From Paraburkholderia metrosideri (lineage in GTDB: Bacteria > Pseudomonadota > Gammaproteobacteria > Burkholderiales > Burkholderiaceae): a DNA stretch of 64,000 nucleotides. How positions within the stretch are numbered: position 1 is the stretch's first letter; each line of letters starts with the position of its first letter. Below the pieces are notes generated by a model. The model was given only the letters and a program-made list of their open reading frames with translations, made no database searches and was not told where the DNA came from. Shown here one piece after another: positions 1 through 9,289 of the stretch. The position numbers and the translations under genes are program-made. The stretch covers positions 248,001 to 312,000 of the forward strand of contig NZ_CAJHCP010000001.1 of the NCBI RefSeq assembly GCF_904848625.1, read 5' to 3'.

Positions 1-469
1 CGCAAGCAGAGCGCTCGAGCGCGCACCGGGGCGTCGGGCGCACGCGCAGCGCGGCGCCACTGCGATTGAATTCGCGCTGGTGTTCCCGCTGTTCTTCTCG
101 ATCCTGTACGCGATCGTCATGTTCAGTCTGATCCTGGTGGCGCAGCAGAACCTCACGCTCGCGGCATCGGAGGGCGCGCGTTCCGCGTTGAACTGGCGGG
201 CCAACGGGGGCCTCACCGATGCGATCCAGAAGCGCACCGACGGGACCTGTACGACAGCGAAATTGATGATCAGCACACTCGTAAAAAAGATGGATTGCAC
301 GGCGACCCAGGTGACCTGCAACGGTGGCATGGTCTGCGTGACGGTGACGCTCAAGTACGACTATTCCACCTATCCGGTGATACCGACGTTGCCGCTGCTG
401 AGCTATGCAGTGCCGACGTCGCTGACAAGTACCGCCATGGTCCAACTTAACCCGGAGAACGTTCAGTGA
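1..469 (+). CDS. tadE: TadE-family pseudopilin, N-terminus outside the window
   Basis: The reading frame is open from the first base, so the start codon lies upstream. The visible part carries the TadE signature RGATAIEFALVFPLFF followed by one long hydrophobic helix, as in minor pseudopilins that are processed by the prepilin peptidase and help assemble Flp pili in the inner membrane. The C-terminal part contains four cysteines (TGTC, KMDC, VTC, VCV), which could form disulphides in the periplasm. The stop overlaps the next small ORF as TGATG, which suggests translational coupling. The tad genes that follow on the same strand support the call. Confidence 0.9.
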   Translation, partial: ASRALERAPGRRAHAQRGATAIEFALVFPLFFSILYAIVMFSLILVAQQNLTLAASEGARSALNWRANGGLTDAIQKRTDGTCTTAKLMISTLVKKMDCTATQVTCNGGMVCVTVTLKYDYSTYPVIPTLPLLSYAVPTSLTSTAMVQLNPENVQ

Positions 470-621
470 TGTACGCGCCGGCTTCCAGCCTTCCTGACCG
501 TGAGCGCGTGTCCGCACGCGCTGATCACACGGCCTCGTGCGCGGCCTTGCTCATGGCCGTGTTCGCGATCGTTGCGACGATCGTGTTTAACCGACGCAGC
601 CCATCGTCATGCCGAATCTGA
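469..621 (+). CDS. small ORF between tadE and cpaB, possible membrane peptide
   Basis: A 50-codon ORF starts on the ATG that overlaps the tadE stop (TGATG) and runs 13 bases into cpaB in another frame. It has a charged N-terminus, one hydrophobic stretch (ALLMAVFAIVATIVF) and a short basic tail, so it would be a single-pass membrane peptide. I do not recognise a family. The two overlaps make it plausible that it couples translation from tadE to cpaB, which has no clear ribosome binding site of its own. It could equally be only a leader for cpaB translation. Confidence 0.4.
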   Translation: MYAPASSLPDRERVSARADHTASCAALLMAVFAIVATIVFNRRSPSSCRI

Positions 622-1553
622 CCAAAATTTTTGCCGGCGTGCTGATCGCCGTGGCACTCGTACTCGGACTGTTCGCGTGGTCGCTGTCACGCCGTCCAGC
701 GCCGGTGCCCGTTGCTCCCGTTGCGCAGGCGGCCTTCCCGGTCGTCGTGGCGAGCCAGAGTTTGCCGCCCGGCAAGCCCATCACCGCCGATCAGTTGCGT
801 GTGCAATCGCTGCCAATCAACCCGAGTGGCGCATTCACCGATGCGTCGCAACTCGTCGGCCGCGTACCGGGCGTCGAGATCGGCGCGGATTCGCCGGTGC
901 TGGAATCGCAACTGTCGTCGGGGATCGCCGAGCGCATCGAACCGGGCGAGCGTGCGCTTGCCGTGCGCGTGGACGAGAGCAACGCGGTGGGCAACCGCTT
1001 GCGGCCCGGCAATTTCGTCGACGTGTTTTTCACGCTCAAGCGTGACGGCAACGGCATGGGCGGTGAGATCGATCGTACCCAGGCGCGTCTGCTGATGTCG
1101 AAAGTGCGCGTGCTGGCGTTCGGCAACGCGACCACCACGGGCGACACCGGTGGCGATCCTAACGGCATGGTGCGCACAGCCGTGCTCGCGGTGCCGGTCG
1201 CCGACGTGGACCGTCTGACGCTGGCCGAGAGTTCGGGGCGTCTGGTCTTCGCGTTGCGCAATCCGAGGGATGCCGAAGTGGTCGATCAAAGCGTGTTGCC
1301 GGTGCTGCCGGGCGTGCTGAAGACAGCCGCTCACACGGGCGATCCGGCTACCCAGCAGGACTCGACGCGCGCCGCAGCGGGCGTGGCGCTCGACGCGCTG
1401 TCGGGCAGCAGCGAAAGCGGCGCGGGCGGACGGCTGCCGCCGGTCCCGCGTCTGCCGGTGCCGGCTACCACGCGCGTCGCGGCGAACACGAACAGCACAA
1501 ATAGCGGTATCGAAGTGATACGGGGTGGGCGCGCCGAAACGGTCGCCCGATAA
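609..1553 (+). CDS. cpaB: Flp pilus assembly protein CpaB (RcpC)
   Basis: CpaB/RcpC proteins are periplasmic, inner-membrane-anchored partners of the tad secretin. This 314-residue protein has an N-terminal transmembrane helix (about residues 7-26), then a SAF domain (about 44-110) with the typical phrase SLPPGKPITADQLRVQSLP, then the RcpC region with LAVRVDESNAVGNRLRPGNFVDVFF. The C-terminal 80 residues are Pro/Ala/Thr-rich and poorly conserved. The ATG at 609 sits inside the end of the preceding small ORF and no strong Shine-Dalgarno is visible, so translation is probably coupled. Confidence 0.93.
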   Translation: MPNLTKIFAGVLIAVALVLGLFAWSLSRRPAPVPVAPVAQAAFPVVVASQSLPPGKPITADQLRVQSLPINPSGAFTDASQLVGRVPGVEIGADSPVLESQLSSGIAERIEPGERALAVRVDESNAVGNRLRPGNFVDVFFTLKRDGNGMGGEIDRTQARLLMSKVRVLAFGNATTTGDTGGDPNGMVRTAVLAVPVADVDRLTLAESSGRLVFALRNPRDAEVVDQSVLPVLPGVLKTAAHTGDPATQQDSTRAAAGVALDALSGSSESGAGGRLPPVPRLPVPATTRVAANTNSTNSGIEVIRGGRAETVAR

Positions 1554-1594
1554 GAAGTTTCAGGGAGCGGGCGGCCAATCGCCTCCATAACTAC

Positions 1595-3013
1595 ATGACA
1601 GAACGGATTTTTGTTTTCAGAAAGGCGGTATGGGTTGGATTGGCTTTGCTGGGCGTATCGGCTGCGACTGACGCAGCCGGTCCGGCGCAGCGTGCGCAAA
1701 CCGCGCATACGGCCCAGTCAGCCGATCCGGCCCAGACCGCGCTTGCGATGCCCGCGCAAACCCTCGATATCACGGTCGGCGCGCAGCAGCAGGTAGCGAT
1801 CGGCCATGCGTTGCAGCGGGTCGCGATCGGCGATCCGGCAGTCGCGGACGTGCTGATCATCAAGGGCGACAAGCGCGGCGGTCTGTTGCTGGTCGGCAAG
1901 GCCGCCGGCACGACGAGCCTGATGGTCTGGACGCGCGATCGTGACGCGCCGCTGAACTACACGGTCAACGTGGTCACGCCGGCGGCGGCAGCGCTGCTCG
2001 GACCCGATACGTCGGCGGTGAAGGTGCTCGGCAAGACGGCGGTGGTGTCGGGCTCGTCGACCACGACCGAAGCCCACCAGCGGGCTGTGGTCGCGGCGGA
2101 AGGCGCGGTTGGCAAGGACGGCGCGGTGTTCGACAGCTCGACGGTGGCGAGCCGCGCGGTGGTGCAGGTCGACGTGCGGGTGGTCGAGTTCAGCCGTTCG
2201 GTGCTCAAGGAAGTGGGCTTCAACTTCTCCAAGACCAACAACGGCTTTACGTTCGGCTCGTTCGCACCGTCTGCGTTGACGTCGGTGTCGGCGACGGCGG
2301 GCGCGGCGCCGGTGGTGGCGTCCACCTCGCCGATCTCGTCGGCGTTCAACCTGATTTTCAACTCCACCACGCACGGGTTGTTCGCGAACCTGAGCCTGCT
2401 GGAGAGCAACAACCTCGCGCGCGTGCTCGCCGAGCCGACGCTGGTGGCACTCTCCGGGCAGAGCGCCAGTTTCCTCGCGGGCGGCGAAGTGCCGATTCCG
2501 GTGCCGCAGGCGCTGGGTTCGACGTCGATCGAATTCAAGTCGTACGGGATCGGGCTCACGCTGACGCCGACCGTGCTGAGCCCGCAGCGCATCGCGTTGA
2601 AGGTGGCGCCCGAGGCGAGCCAGCTCGATTACACGAACGCGGTGACGATCAGCGGCGTGTCGGTGCCCGCGTTCACCACGCGCCGTGCCGACACCACGGT
2701 CGAACTCGGCGATGGCGAGAGCTTCGTGATCGGCGGACTGATCGACCGCGAGACCGCGTCGAACGTGTCGAAGGTGCCGATGCTCGGCGATCTGCCGGTG
2801 ATCGGCGCGTTCTTCAAGCAGTTGAACTATTCGCAGAATGAAAAAGAACTGGTGATTATCGTGACGCCGCATCTGGTGTCGCCGATCGCGAAGGGCGCCA
2901 TCTTGCCGACGACGCCTGGCGAGCAGTCGGAGCAGCGCAATGCGCCGGTGTGGCGTTCGCTGCTCGGTGGCGTGGTGGCGACCCGCGACGCCGTACCGGG
3001 CTTTTCGAAGTGA
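1595..3013 (+). CDS. cpaC: Flp pilus secretin CpaC (RcpA)
   Basis: This 472-residue protein is the outer-membrane secretin through which the Flp pilus exits. It has a signal peptide (about residues 1-28), an N-terminal pilus secretin domain (about 50-125, with VAIGDPAVADVLII) and a C-terminal secretin domain with EPTLVALSGQSASFLAGGE, the region LTPTVLSPQRI, and the closing VPMLGDLPVIGAFFK motif typical of type II/III secretins. The length matches tad secretins, which lack the extra N-domains of type II secretion secretins. It is followed by cpaE after 132 bases. Confidence 0.95.
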   Translation: MTERIFVFRKAVWVGLALLGVSAATDAAGPAQRAQTAHTAQSADPAQTALAMPAQTLDITVGAQQQVAIGHALQRVAIGDPAVADVLIIKGDKRGGLLLVGKAAGTTSLMVWTRDRDAPLNYTVNVVTPAAAALLGPDTSAVKVLGKTAVVSGSSTTTEAHQRAVVAAEGAVGKDGAVFDSSTVASRAVVQVDVRVVEFSRSVLKEVGFNFSKTNNGFTFGSFAPSALTSVSATAGAAPVVASTSPISSAFNLIFNSTTHGLFANLSLLESNNLARVLAEPTLVALSGQSASFLAGGEVPIPVPQALGSTSIEFKSYGIGLTLTPTVLSPQRIALKVAPEASQLDYTNAVTISGVSVPAFTTRRADTTVELGDGESFVIGGLIDRETASNVSKVPMLGDLPVIGAFFKQLNYSQNEKELVIIVTPHLVSPIAKGAILPTTPGEQSEQRNAPVWRSLLGGVVATRDAVPGFSK

Positions 3014-3145
3014 TGCCGGCAGCCGCTCCGTGGGCGTGCCGGTTGCATACGGTTTTGAGCCGGCGCGCGTGCGAATCGCGTGCGCACGCCGGCAGGCAGT
3101 ACGACGCGGCGGCTTCATCGCCAATGCCGCAAAAGGATGTCCACT

Positions 3146-4390
3146 ATGAACGCGAGAACGCATTCATTGACTGAACGGGCGGTCACCGACCATTTCGTGT
3201 TTGCGTCGCTAGCCGACGCACACGTGCATTGGCTCGCCGATACGCTGACGAGCGCCGGCGCGGTCGAAGCGGCCACGCTCGATCCGGCGATGCTGATGCA
3301 GCGCATCGCGACGCTCAACCCGTCGCTGGTGTTCGTCGATTTTTCCGGCGGCCACGCGGCGGCGGCGAGCGCGGCGGTCAGCGCGGTGCGCGGGGCGTCT
3401 GCGGGCATGCAGATCGTCGCGCTCGGCTCGCTGGCCGAGCCGGAAAGCGCGCTGGCCGCGCTGCGGGCGGGCGTGCGCGATTTCATCGATCTGTCCGCGC
3501 CCGCCGAAGACGCGCTGCGGATCACCCGCCAGGTGCTCGACAATATCGTCGAGCCGGTCAGCCGCCACGGCCAGGTCACGGCGTTGCTGGGCGCGCGCAT
3601 CGGCATGGGAGTCAGCACGCTGGCCGCGAATCTCTCCGTCATGCTGCAGCGGCGCGATGTCGCGCAGGGCCGCAAGGCGGCGTTGCTCGATCTCGGCCTG
3701 CCTGCGTCGGACGGTTCGCTGCTGCTGAACACGCGCAGCGAATTCAATTTCGTCGAAGCCGTGCGCAACCTGCGCCGCTTCGATCAGACCTTCGTGCATA
3801 CCGCGTTGTCGCATCATTCGAGCGGCCTCGCGCTGACCGCGTTGCCGCCCAATCTCGCCGATATGCGCGAGGTGTCGTACTCGTCGTCGATCGGGTTGCT
3901 GAACCGTCTGCGTGCTTTCTTCGACCAGCAGATCATCGACCTCGGCGGTTTTACGAACAGCGAGTTCATCGCACATGTCGTGCAGGCCTCCGACGAAGTG
4001 TGGCTGCTGTGCGATCAGGGCGTGGCGTCGATCGTGTCGGCGGTCAGCGTGCTCGATTCGTTGCGCGAAGAGGGCGTGGATACCGCCAACGTGAAGCTGA
4101 TCGTCAACAAGTTCGACGCCGATCTCGGGCTCGCCGCCGCACAGATCGCGCAGCGCCTGGAAATTCCGCTGCTCGCCACCTTGCCGGAACGCCGTGTCGC
4201 GCTCGGACAAGCGGTCAACCAGGGGCATCTGCTGGCCGACGTCGCCGCGCGCGACCCGTATGTGCGTGCGCTGGAGCCGTTGATCGAGCAGCTTGGCGGC
4301 GCGCAGCGCGATAGCGCGCAGACGCGTGGCGGCAAGACCGCCTTCGGTGCGCTCAAACGCTTTATTCCTACTACTCAAAAGCGGTCATAG
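3146..4390 (+). CDS. cpaE: Pilus assembly protein CpaE/TadZ, ParA-like with atypical P-loop
   Basis: TadZ/CpaE proteins place the Tad apparatus at the cell pole. I chose the ATG at 3146 because AAAAGGA lies 8-9 bases upstream; an in-frame ATG at 3137 has no room for one. Residues 15-130 look like a CheY-type receiver (Asp65 in LVFVDFSGG at the usual acceptor position). Residues 142-390 are a MinD/ParA-like ATPase fold. The Walker A position reads LLGARIGMGVST (147-158) with both usual lysines absent. The later NKFDADLG and LATLPERR phrases are typical of the family. About 414 residues. Confidence 0.92.
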   Translation: MNARTHSLTERAVTDHFVFASLADAHVHWLADTLTSAGAVEAATLDPAMLMQRIATLNPSLVFVDFSGGHAAAASAAVSAVRGASAGMQIVALGSLAEPESALAALRAGVRDFIDLSAPAEDALRITRQVLDNIVEPVSRHGQVTALLGARIGMGVSTLAANLSVMLQRRDVAQGRKAALLDLGLPASDGSLLLNTRSEFNFVEAVRNLRRFDQTFVHTALSHHSSGLALTALPPNLADMREVSYSSSIGLLNRLRAFFDQQIIDLGGFTNSEFIAHVVQASDEVWLLCDQGVASIVSAVSVLDSLREEGVDTANVKLIVNKFDADLGLAAAQIAQRLEIPLLATLPERRVALGQAVNQGHLLADVAARDPYVRALEPLIEQLGGAQRDSAQTRGGKTAFGALKRFIPTTQKRS

Positions 4391-4392
4391 AG

Positions 4393-5793
4393 ATGGCAAA
4401 AGAGATCGAATTTGCCGACGACGCGCCTGCGTTCGCGCATAGCCAGCAGTTCCAGGACATCAAGAACGCAGCGCACGAACATTTGCTGACGCGTATCGAG
4501 GAACTCGGCTCGGAGTTCGGCCGTTGGTCGCGTAACGCGATCAACCAGTTCGTCGATCTGGAGATGGACAGCTTCGTGAGGCTGCGCCGGATTCCGATCA
4601 ACGAGAGCGAAGTGCGCCTGATCGCCGAGGCGTTGACCAAGGAGTTGGCCGGCTTCGGTCCGATCGAGGACCTGCTCGCCGATCCGGCCGTCGAAGACAT
4701 TCTGATCAACGGCTACAACGATGTGTATGTGTCGCGCCACGGCATCCTGACGCGCATCCAGGTGCGTTTCGCCGACAACGCGCACCTGCTGCGCATCGTG
4801 CGGCGCATTCTCGCGCCGATCGGCCGGCGGCTGGACGAATCGAATCCGATGGTCGATGCGCGTTTGCCGAACGGCGGGCGCGTGAACGTGGTGATCGAGC
4901 CGCTGTCGATCGACGGGCCCATCGTGTCGATCCGCAAATTCCGCAAGGATCCGATGCGGCCCGACGATCTGCTCGCGAACGGCACCTACAGCGCGGAAAT
5001 CGGCGCACTGCTGCAAGCAGCGGTGGCGGCACGTTGCAACGTGCTGGTGTCGGGCGGCACGAGTTCGGGCAAGACCTCGTTGCTGAACGCGCTGGCGTTT
5101 CACGTGCCCGAAGGCGAGCGCGTAGTGACGATCGAGGACACCGCCGAGCTGTCGCTGAATCACCCGCATGTGGTGCGGCTCGAAAGCCGTCCGGGCGGCT
5201 TCGACGGCGCGGGCGTGGTGACGATTCGCGACCTGCTGCGCAATACGCTGCGGATGCGCCCGGACCGCATCATCGTCGGCGAAGTGCGCGGTGGTGAAGT
5301 GCTCGAAATGCTGCAGGCGATGAACACGGGCCACGACGGCTCGATGGGCACCGTGCACGCGAGTTCGCCGCGCGAGTGTCTGTACCGGCTCGAAATGCTG
5401 GCGGGTTTCGCCGGCTTCCAGGGCACCGAGTCGAGCCTGCGCCGGCAGATCGCCAACGCAGTCGACTTCGTCGTGCAGATCGGCCGGCTCTCCAATGGAC
5501 GCCGCCGGATTCTGTCGATCACCGAAGTCACGGGTCTGTCGGACAACATCATCGCGAGCCAGGAGTTGTATCGCTATGAACCGATCGTGAACGCCGAAGG
5601 CGAGGAACTGGACAACTGGGTGTCGCTGGGCATTCATCCGCATTCGCCGAAGCTCGCGCGCTTCCGTCAGGCGCTGGGCGGTACCGAGCCGAACAATGCG
5701 TTTGGCAACGCGGGCTTTGGCGGCAGCGGCGGTGGTTTCGGCGGCGGCTTTGGCGGGTCGGGCGGCGGCTTTGGCGGAGGCTTCAATGTCTAG
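4393..5793 (+). CDS. cpaF: Flp pilus assembly ATPase CpaF/TadA
   Basis: This is the VirB11/GspE-like hexameric ATPase that powers pilus assembly at the cytoplasmic face. Walker A is GGTSSGKT (residues 221-228), the Asp box includes [10 protein letters not shown], Walker B lies in [14 protein letters not shown], and the His box is [11 protein letters not shown]. The first 90 residues form the usual helical N-terminal domain. The last 30 residues are a Gly/Phe-rich repeat ([14 protein letters not shown]), which is unusual for the ATPase and looks like a flexible tail. The gene starts 2 bases after cpaE and overlaps tadB by 8 bases. Confidence 0.96.
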   Translation: MAKEIEFADDAPAFAHSQQFQDIKNAAHEHLLTRIEELGSEFGRWSRNAINQFVDLEMDSFVRLRRIPINESEVRLIAEALTKELAGFGPIEDLLADPAVEDILINGYNDVYVSRHGILTRIQVRFADNAHLLRIVRRILAPIGRRLDESNPMVDARLPNGGRVNVVIEPLSIDGPIVSIRKFRKDPMRPDDLLANGTYSAEIGALLQAAVAARCNVLVSGGTSSGKTSLLNALAFHVPEGERVVTIEDTAELSLNHPHVVRLESRPGGFDGAGVVTIRDLLRNTLRMRPDRIIVGEVRGGEVLEMLQAMNTGHDGSMGTVHASSPRECLYRLEMLAGFAGFQGTESSLRRQIANAVDFVVQIGRLSNGRRRILSITEVTGLSDNIIASQELYRYEPIVNAEGEELDNWVSLGIHPHSPKLARFRQALGGTEPNNAFGNAGFGGSGGGFGGGFGGSGGGFGGGFNV

Positions 5794-6829
5794 CGCAGTA
5801 CTGGTCTTCGTGGCGCTCGCGCTGCTATGCGCGGCGCTTGCGCTGCTGCTATGGCAACGCGGTACGCAACGCAAAGGCCAGGCCATCGTCGAGCGTTATA
5901 TCGACAGCCGCATGGCGTCTGCCGCACCCGCTGTCGCGGCAGGCGGCGGCATGACGGGGGGCCTTAATCCAGCTGCCGGTGCCGCGCCGCGCGCGGCCCA
6001 GGCACGCGCGGCGGGGGCGGTACTGATCGCGCCACAGGCGCCGGCCGCCGACGCGGACTGGCTCGCGCGCTGGACTTATCTGCAGGCGCGCGCGCGCTTC
6101 ATGCTGCAACACGTGATGGCCCGCGCGGGCATCGGCAACGCGAAGCGCGCGGTCACCGTCGTCGTGGTCTGCATGCTGGCGCTGGGCGTCTGGGCTGGCA
6201 GGCTGGGCGGCCTGATGGGCGCGTGCGTCGCGCTGCTCGCAGGTGCGGCGTTCGTCTATTTCCTGCTGATGATGCGCGTGAACAAGCGCCGTCAGTTGAT
6301 CGTGCGGCAGTTGCCGTTGTTCCTGGACGGCATCGTGCGGCTGATCACGCTCGGCAATAGCGTGCCCGCCGCTTTCCAGGCCGCGCTGCAAACCACCGAC
6401 GCGCCGCTGCGCGAGTGTCTTGACTATGTGTCGAGAATGCTGCGCAGCGGCGTCGAAATCGATCGCGCGCTGTTCCAGGTTGCCACGATCTACGGCGTGC
6501 GCGAATTCGAACTGGTCGGTGCGGTGTTGCGCCTGTCGGTGAAATACGGTGGACGCGCCGACGTGATGCTCGACCGCATGTCGTCGTTCATGCGCGATCT
6601 CGAACAGGCCGAGCGCGAGCTGGTTGCGATGTCGGCCGAAACGCGGTTGTCGTCGTGGGTGCTGGCGGCGTTGCCGGTCGGCATCGGCGGCTTTCTGATC
6701 CTGTCCAATCCTAAGTACTTCGCGTCGATGTGGTTCGATCCGGCCGGCCGCCAACTCGTCTATCTGGCGTTTGGCTTGCAGGTGTTCGGAGCGTATCTGC
6801 TCTACCGTCTATCGAGCCTGAAGGACTGA
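5786..6829 (+). CDS. tadB: Flp pilus inner-membrane platform protein TadB
   Basis: TadB pairs with TadC to form the inner-membrane platform (GspF family) under the pilus. The ATG at 5786 overlaps the end of cpaF. The 347-residue product begins with a transmembrane helix (about 2-18), has an Ala-rich linker, two central helices (about 112-155), a cytoplasmic GspF-type domain with QLPLFLDGIVRLITLGNSVPAAFQAAL, and two C-terminal membrane segments. A longer reading from 5696 would lie inside the Gly-rich end of cpaF and is rejected. Confidence 0.94.
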   Translation: MSSAVLVFVALALLCAALALLLWQRGTQRKGQAIVERYIDSRMASAAPAVAAGGGMTGGLNPAAGAAPRAAQARAAGAVLIAPQAPAADADWLARWTYLQARARFMLQHVMARAGIGNAKRAVTVVVVCMLALGVWAGRLGGLMGACVALLAGAAFVYFLLMMRVNKRRQLIVRQLPLFLDGIVRLITLGNSVPAAFQAALQTTDAPLRECLDYVSRMLRSGVEIDRALFQVATIYGVREFELVGAVLRLSVKYGGRADVMLDRMSSFMRDLEQAERELVAMSAETRLSSWVLAALPVGIGGFLILSNPKYFASMWFDPAGRQLVYLAFGLQVFGAYLLYRLSSLKD

Positions 6830-6831
6830 TC

Positions 6832-7836
6832 ATGCAAGCGCATCAACTCGTTGCAATCGCGCTCGCTCTGGCCTCGGTCGGGGTATTGCTGCTTGCCGGA
6901 CTGGTGCTGGCGCGCGTGGCGGCGGTCCGGCGTAGCGAACGTACGCTGCGCCACGCGCTCGACGAACGGGCGCTGCAAAGCGCCGCGCTCGCCGCTGCGT
7001 CGCGCAGCGCAGATGGCGCGCAAGCGAACGCGAAGGCTACCCGGCCCGTGCAGCCGAAGGGTTTCAAGGGGCTGCTCGAACGTTTCGCGCACGCCGGAGT
7101 TCGCTGGCTCGACACGCCGTTCGGCCGTCAGGTGGTGGCGGAGGAAGAGCGCCGTCTGCTCGAACAGTGCGGTTTCGTGGATACGCGCACGCGCGGCCTG
7201 TTCCTCGCGTTGCGGATGCTGGGGGCGGTGTTGTTGCCGGTGGTCGCCGGCATGCTCGCGACCGGGCACGTGAGCGGGCCGCGTTACGTGACGCTCGTGG
7301 TGGGCGCGGCGATCGTGGGCTTCATGCTGCCGAAGTTCATCCTCGCGCGACGCGCCCGCCGGCGTCGCAATGGCGTGGTCAATGAATTGCCGCTGCTGGT
7401 CGATCTGCTGCGCCTGTTGCAAGGCGTGGGTTTGTCGCTCGATCAGGCATTGCAGGTCGTCGTCAGCGATTTTCGCGGCATGTTGCCGGTGCTGTCGAGC
7501 GAACTCGAAATCGCGCAGCGCCAGTTCGTCACCGGCCGTACCCGCGAACAATCGTTCAACCGCCTGGCGCAGAGCTACGACAACGAAGACCTGCGCGCGG
7601 TCGTGCGGCTGCTGGTGCAGGTCGACCGGCATGGCGGCGCGGTGCAGGAGCCGCTCAAGCAGTTCGGCGACCGCTTGCGTGAAATGCGCCGCGCGATGCT
7701 GCGCGAACGCATTGGGCGTCTCACCGTGAAGATGACGGGCGTGATGATCGTCACGTTGCTGCCCGCACTGATGATCGTGACCGCCGGGCCGGGTGTGCTG
7801 GCAGTCAAGAATTCGCTGCACGTGTCGCAGCATTGA
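6832..7836 (+). CDS. tadC: Flp pilus inner-membrane platform protein TadC
   Basis: This is the second GspF-type platform protein of the tad locus, 334 residues. The ATG at 6832 lies 2 bases after the tadB stop. A membrane helix at residues 7-26 is followed by a basic cytoplasmic region, two helices (about 120-165), the T2SSF domain with NELPLLVDLLRLLQGVGLSLDQALQ and the AMLRERIGRLTVKMTGVMIV region, and a last membrane segment. The length and topology mirror tadB, as expected for this pair. Confidence 0.94.
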   Translation: MQAHQLVAIALALASVGVLLLAGLVLARVAAVRRSERTLRHALDERALQSAALAAASRSADGAQANAKATRPVQPKGFKGLLERFAHAGVRWLDTPFGRQVVAEEERRLLEQCGFVDTRTRGLFLALRMLGAVLLPVVAGMLATGHVSGPRYVTLVVGAAIVGFMLPKFILARRARRRRNGVVNELPLLVDLLRLLQGVGLSLDQALQVVVSDFRGMLPVLSSELEIAQRQFVTGRTREQSFNRLAQSYDNEDLRAVVRLLVQVDRHGGAVQEPLKQFGDRLREMRRAMLRERIGRLTVKMTGVMIVTLLPALMIVTAGPGVLAVKNSLHVSQH

Positions 7837-7846
7837 GGACCGATCG

Positions 7847-8758
7847 ATGATTCACCGCTTATCTACTCATGACTGGATGCACCGCGGCCGCGGCTTTGCG
7901 CGCGGCGCCGTGGCGCTCGTGGCGTTGTCGCTGCTGGGCGCGTGCGCATCCAGAGGAGCGTCGGGCTACGGGATCGGCGAGCAGGCCGAGCGCGCAATGA
8001 TGGCGCAGCAGTCCGACAAGAACGCGGCGCCCGATACCCCCGGCATGTACCTCGGCCTGATTGACCAGATGCAATCGCAGGGGCTGTACTTTGCGTCGCT
8101 CGCGCATATCGATGCGTACGAAAAGCAGTACGGCGTGACCCCCGACACGATTGTTCTACGTGCTGACGCGCTGCGTATGACCGATCAGCCGGCCGCGGCG
8201 GCCCAGGCCTATGGGCAGCTCATCAAGACGCCGCTTGCGGCGCGCGGGCATCGCGGGCTAGGTCTCGTGGCCGGCGCGAGCGGCGATTTCGCGCTCGCCG
8301 CGCAGGAGCTGCAACAGGCTGCCGAACTCGCGCCAACCGACCCGGTCACGTTGTCCGACCTCGGCTACGCCAGACTGCGCGCCGGCGACATCGACGGTGC
8401 GCGCGTCCCGTTGATGAAGGCGGCCGAACTCGACCAGAAGAGCCCGAAGATCGTCAGCAATGTGGTGCTATATCTGCTGGCCAATGGCGACCAGGCTCAG
8501 GCGCAGGCGGTGATGAATCAGCAGAACTTCGCCGCGGATGTGCGCTCGGCGCTTCATACCGACGCGGCGAAAGTGGCTGCGGCGGCGCGTGTGCAGTCGC
8601 GCGGCGCGGCGGTCCAGCCAGCGCCGCAGGTGTCCGGCGGCCCCGGTGTCGCCCGTGACACAGGCGCCCCCGGTGTCGCGGGCGGCGACTCGCGAACGGT
8701 GGCGAGCGCACAAGGGATCGAGCCCGCACCGCGTCTGTTGCAGCGCTTTTCGCAGTGA
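7847..8758 (+). CDS. tadD: TadD-type TPR lipoprotein
   Basis: TadD lipoproteins assist secretin assembly and pilus biogenesis. The ATG at 7847 follows tadC by 10 bases. The 303-residue product has a lipoprotein signal with lipobox LLGAC (Cys33) and a tetratricopeptide-like helical region (about 60-220) containing the phrases GHRGLGLVAGASGDFALAAQ and DLGYARLRAGDIDGARVPL. The C-terminal 80 residues are Ala/Pro/Gly-rich and probably disordered. Lipid attachment would place it at the periplasmic side of a membrane. Confidence 0.88.
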   Translation: MIHRLSTHDWMHRGRGFARGAVALVALSLLGACASRGASGYGIGEQAERAMMAQQSDKNAAPDTPGMYLGLIDQMQSQGLYFASLAHIDAYEKQYGVTPDTIVLRADALRMTDQPAAAAQAYGQLIKTPLAARGHRGLGLVAGASGDFALAAQELQQAAELAPTDPVTLSDLGYARLRAGDIDGARVPLMKAAELDQKSPKIVSNVVLYLLANGDQAQAQAVMNQQNFAADVRSALHTDAAKVAAAARVQSRGAAVQPAPQVSGGPGVARDTGAPGVAGGDSRTVASAQGIEPAPRLLQRFSQ

Positions 8759-8859
8759 ACGGGGGGTTGGAAGACGGTGGGCTGGCCGCGCGAATCGGCA
8801 GAGAAGCGGGCAGAGCGGAGAAGCAGGCAGTGAGTCATCAGGCATTCAGGGAGAAAAAA

Positions 8860-9288
8860 ATGACAAAGACAAACATGACACGGGGCTGGAACGCATCGAT
8901 GCTGTGCTTCGGTGTGGCGGTGGCCGTCGTGCTCGGGACCCCGGCTTTGGCCGTGGCGCAGACGGCTGCGGACGCGGAGCCAGCTCAGGGGGCCGCCCAG
9001 GCATCGGCGCAGGACGCGGCTCAGGCATCGGCGCAGGACGCGCAGCCGGTGGTTCTGGTCAGTGAAATCGGTCATTCGACCCGCGCGTGGCTCGATCTGC
9101 AAAGAAGCAACACGCAGGCCGCGCCGATGTTGCCGACCTTGGGCACGGAAGCCGGACTTGCCTATCGGCGTTACATGGAGTCGTTCAACAGCAAGATTCC
9201 CGATCTGTATGGTTCGGCGTTGAGTGGCGGCGGAAGTAGCGGTGGCGGAAGCGGCGGCGCCGCGGGCAATACTGGCGGCTTGAACTGA
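8860..9288 (+). CDS. DUF3613 protein of the tad locus
   Basis: A 142-residue secreted protein. The ATG at 8860 follows the purine-rich AGGGAGAAAAAA, and the signal peptide ends near AVAQTAAD. A low-complexity QASAQDAAQ repeat is followed by the DUF3613 core (VSEIGHSTRAWLDLQRSN, and EAGLAYRRYMESFNSKIPD). The tail is Gly/Ser-rich. DUF3613 proteins are recurrent tad-locus neighbours of unknown function; their position between tadD and tadG suggests a periplasmic accessory role. The stop precedes the tadG ATG by one base. Confidence 0.8.
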   Translation: MTKTNMTRGWNASMLCFGVAVAVVLGTPALAVAQTAADAEPAQGAAQASAQDAAQASAQDAQPVVLVSEIGHSTRAWLDLQRSNTQAAPMLPTLGTEAGLAYRRYMESFNSKIPDLYGSALSGGGSSGGGSGGAAGNTGGLN

Positions 9289-9289
9289 C

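Noticed and set aside
1718..3163. 481-codon minus frame over cpaC
   Set aside because: Low-complexity Arg/His product with no family features, opposite a full secretin gene.
4375..5886. 503-codon minus frame over cpaF
   Set aside because: Antisense artefact of GC-rich codon use; the plus frame has all ATPase motifs.
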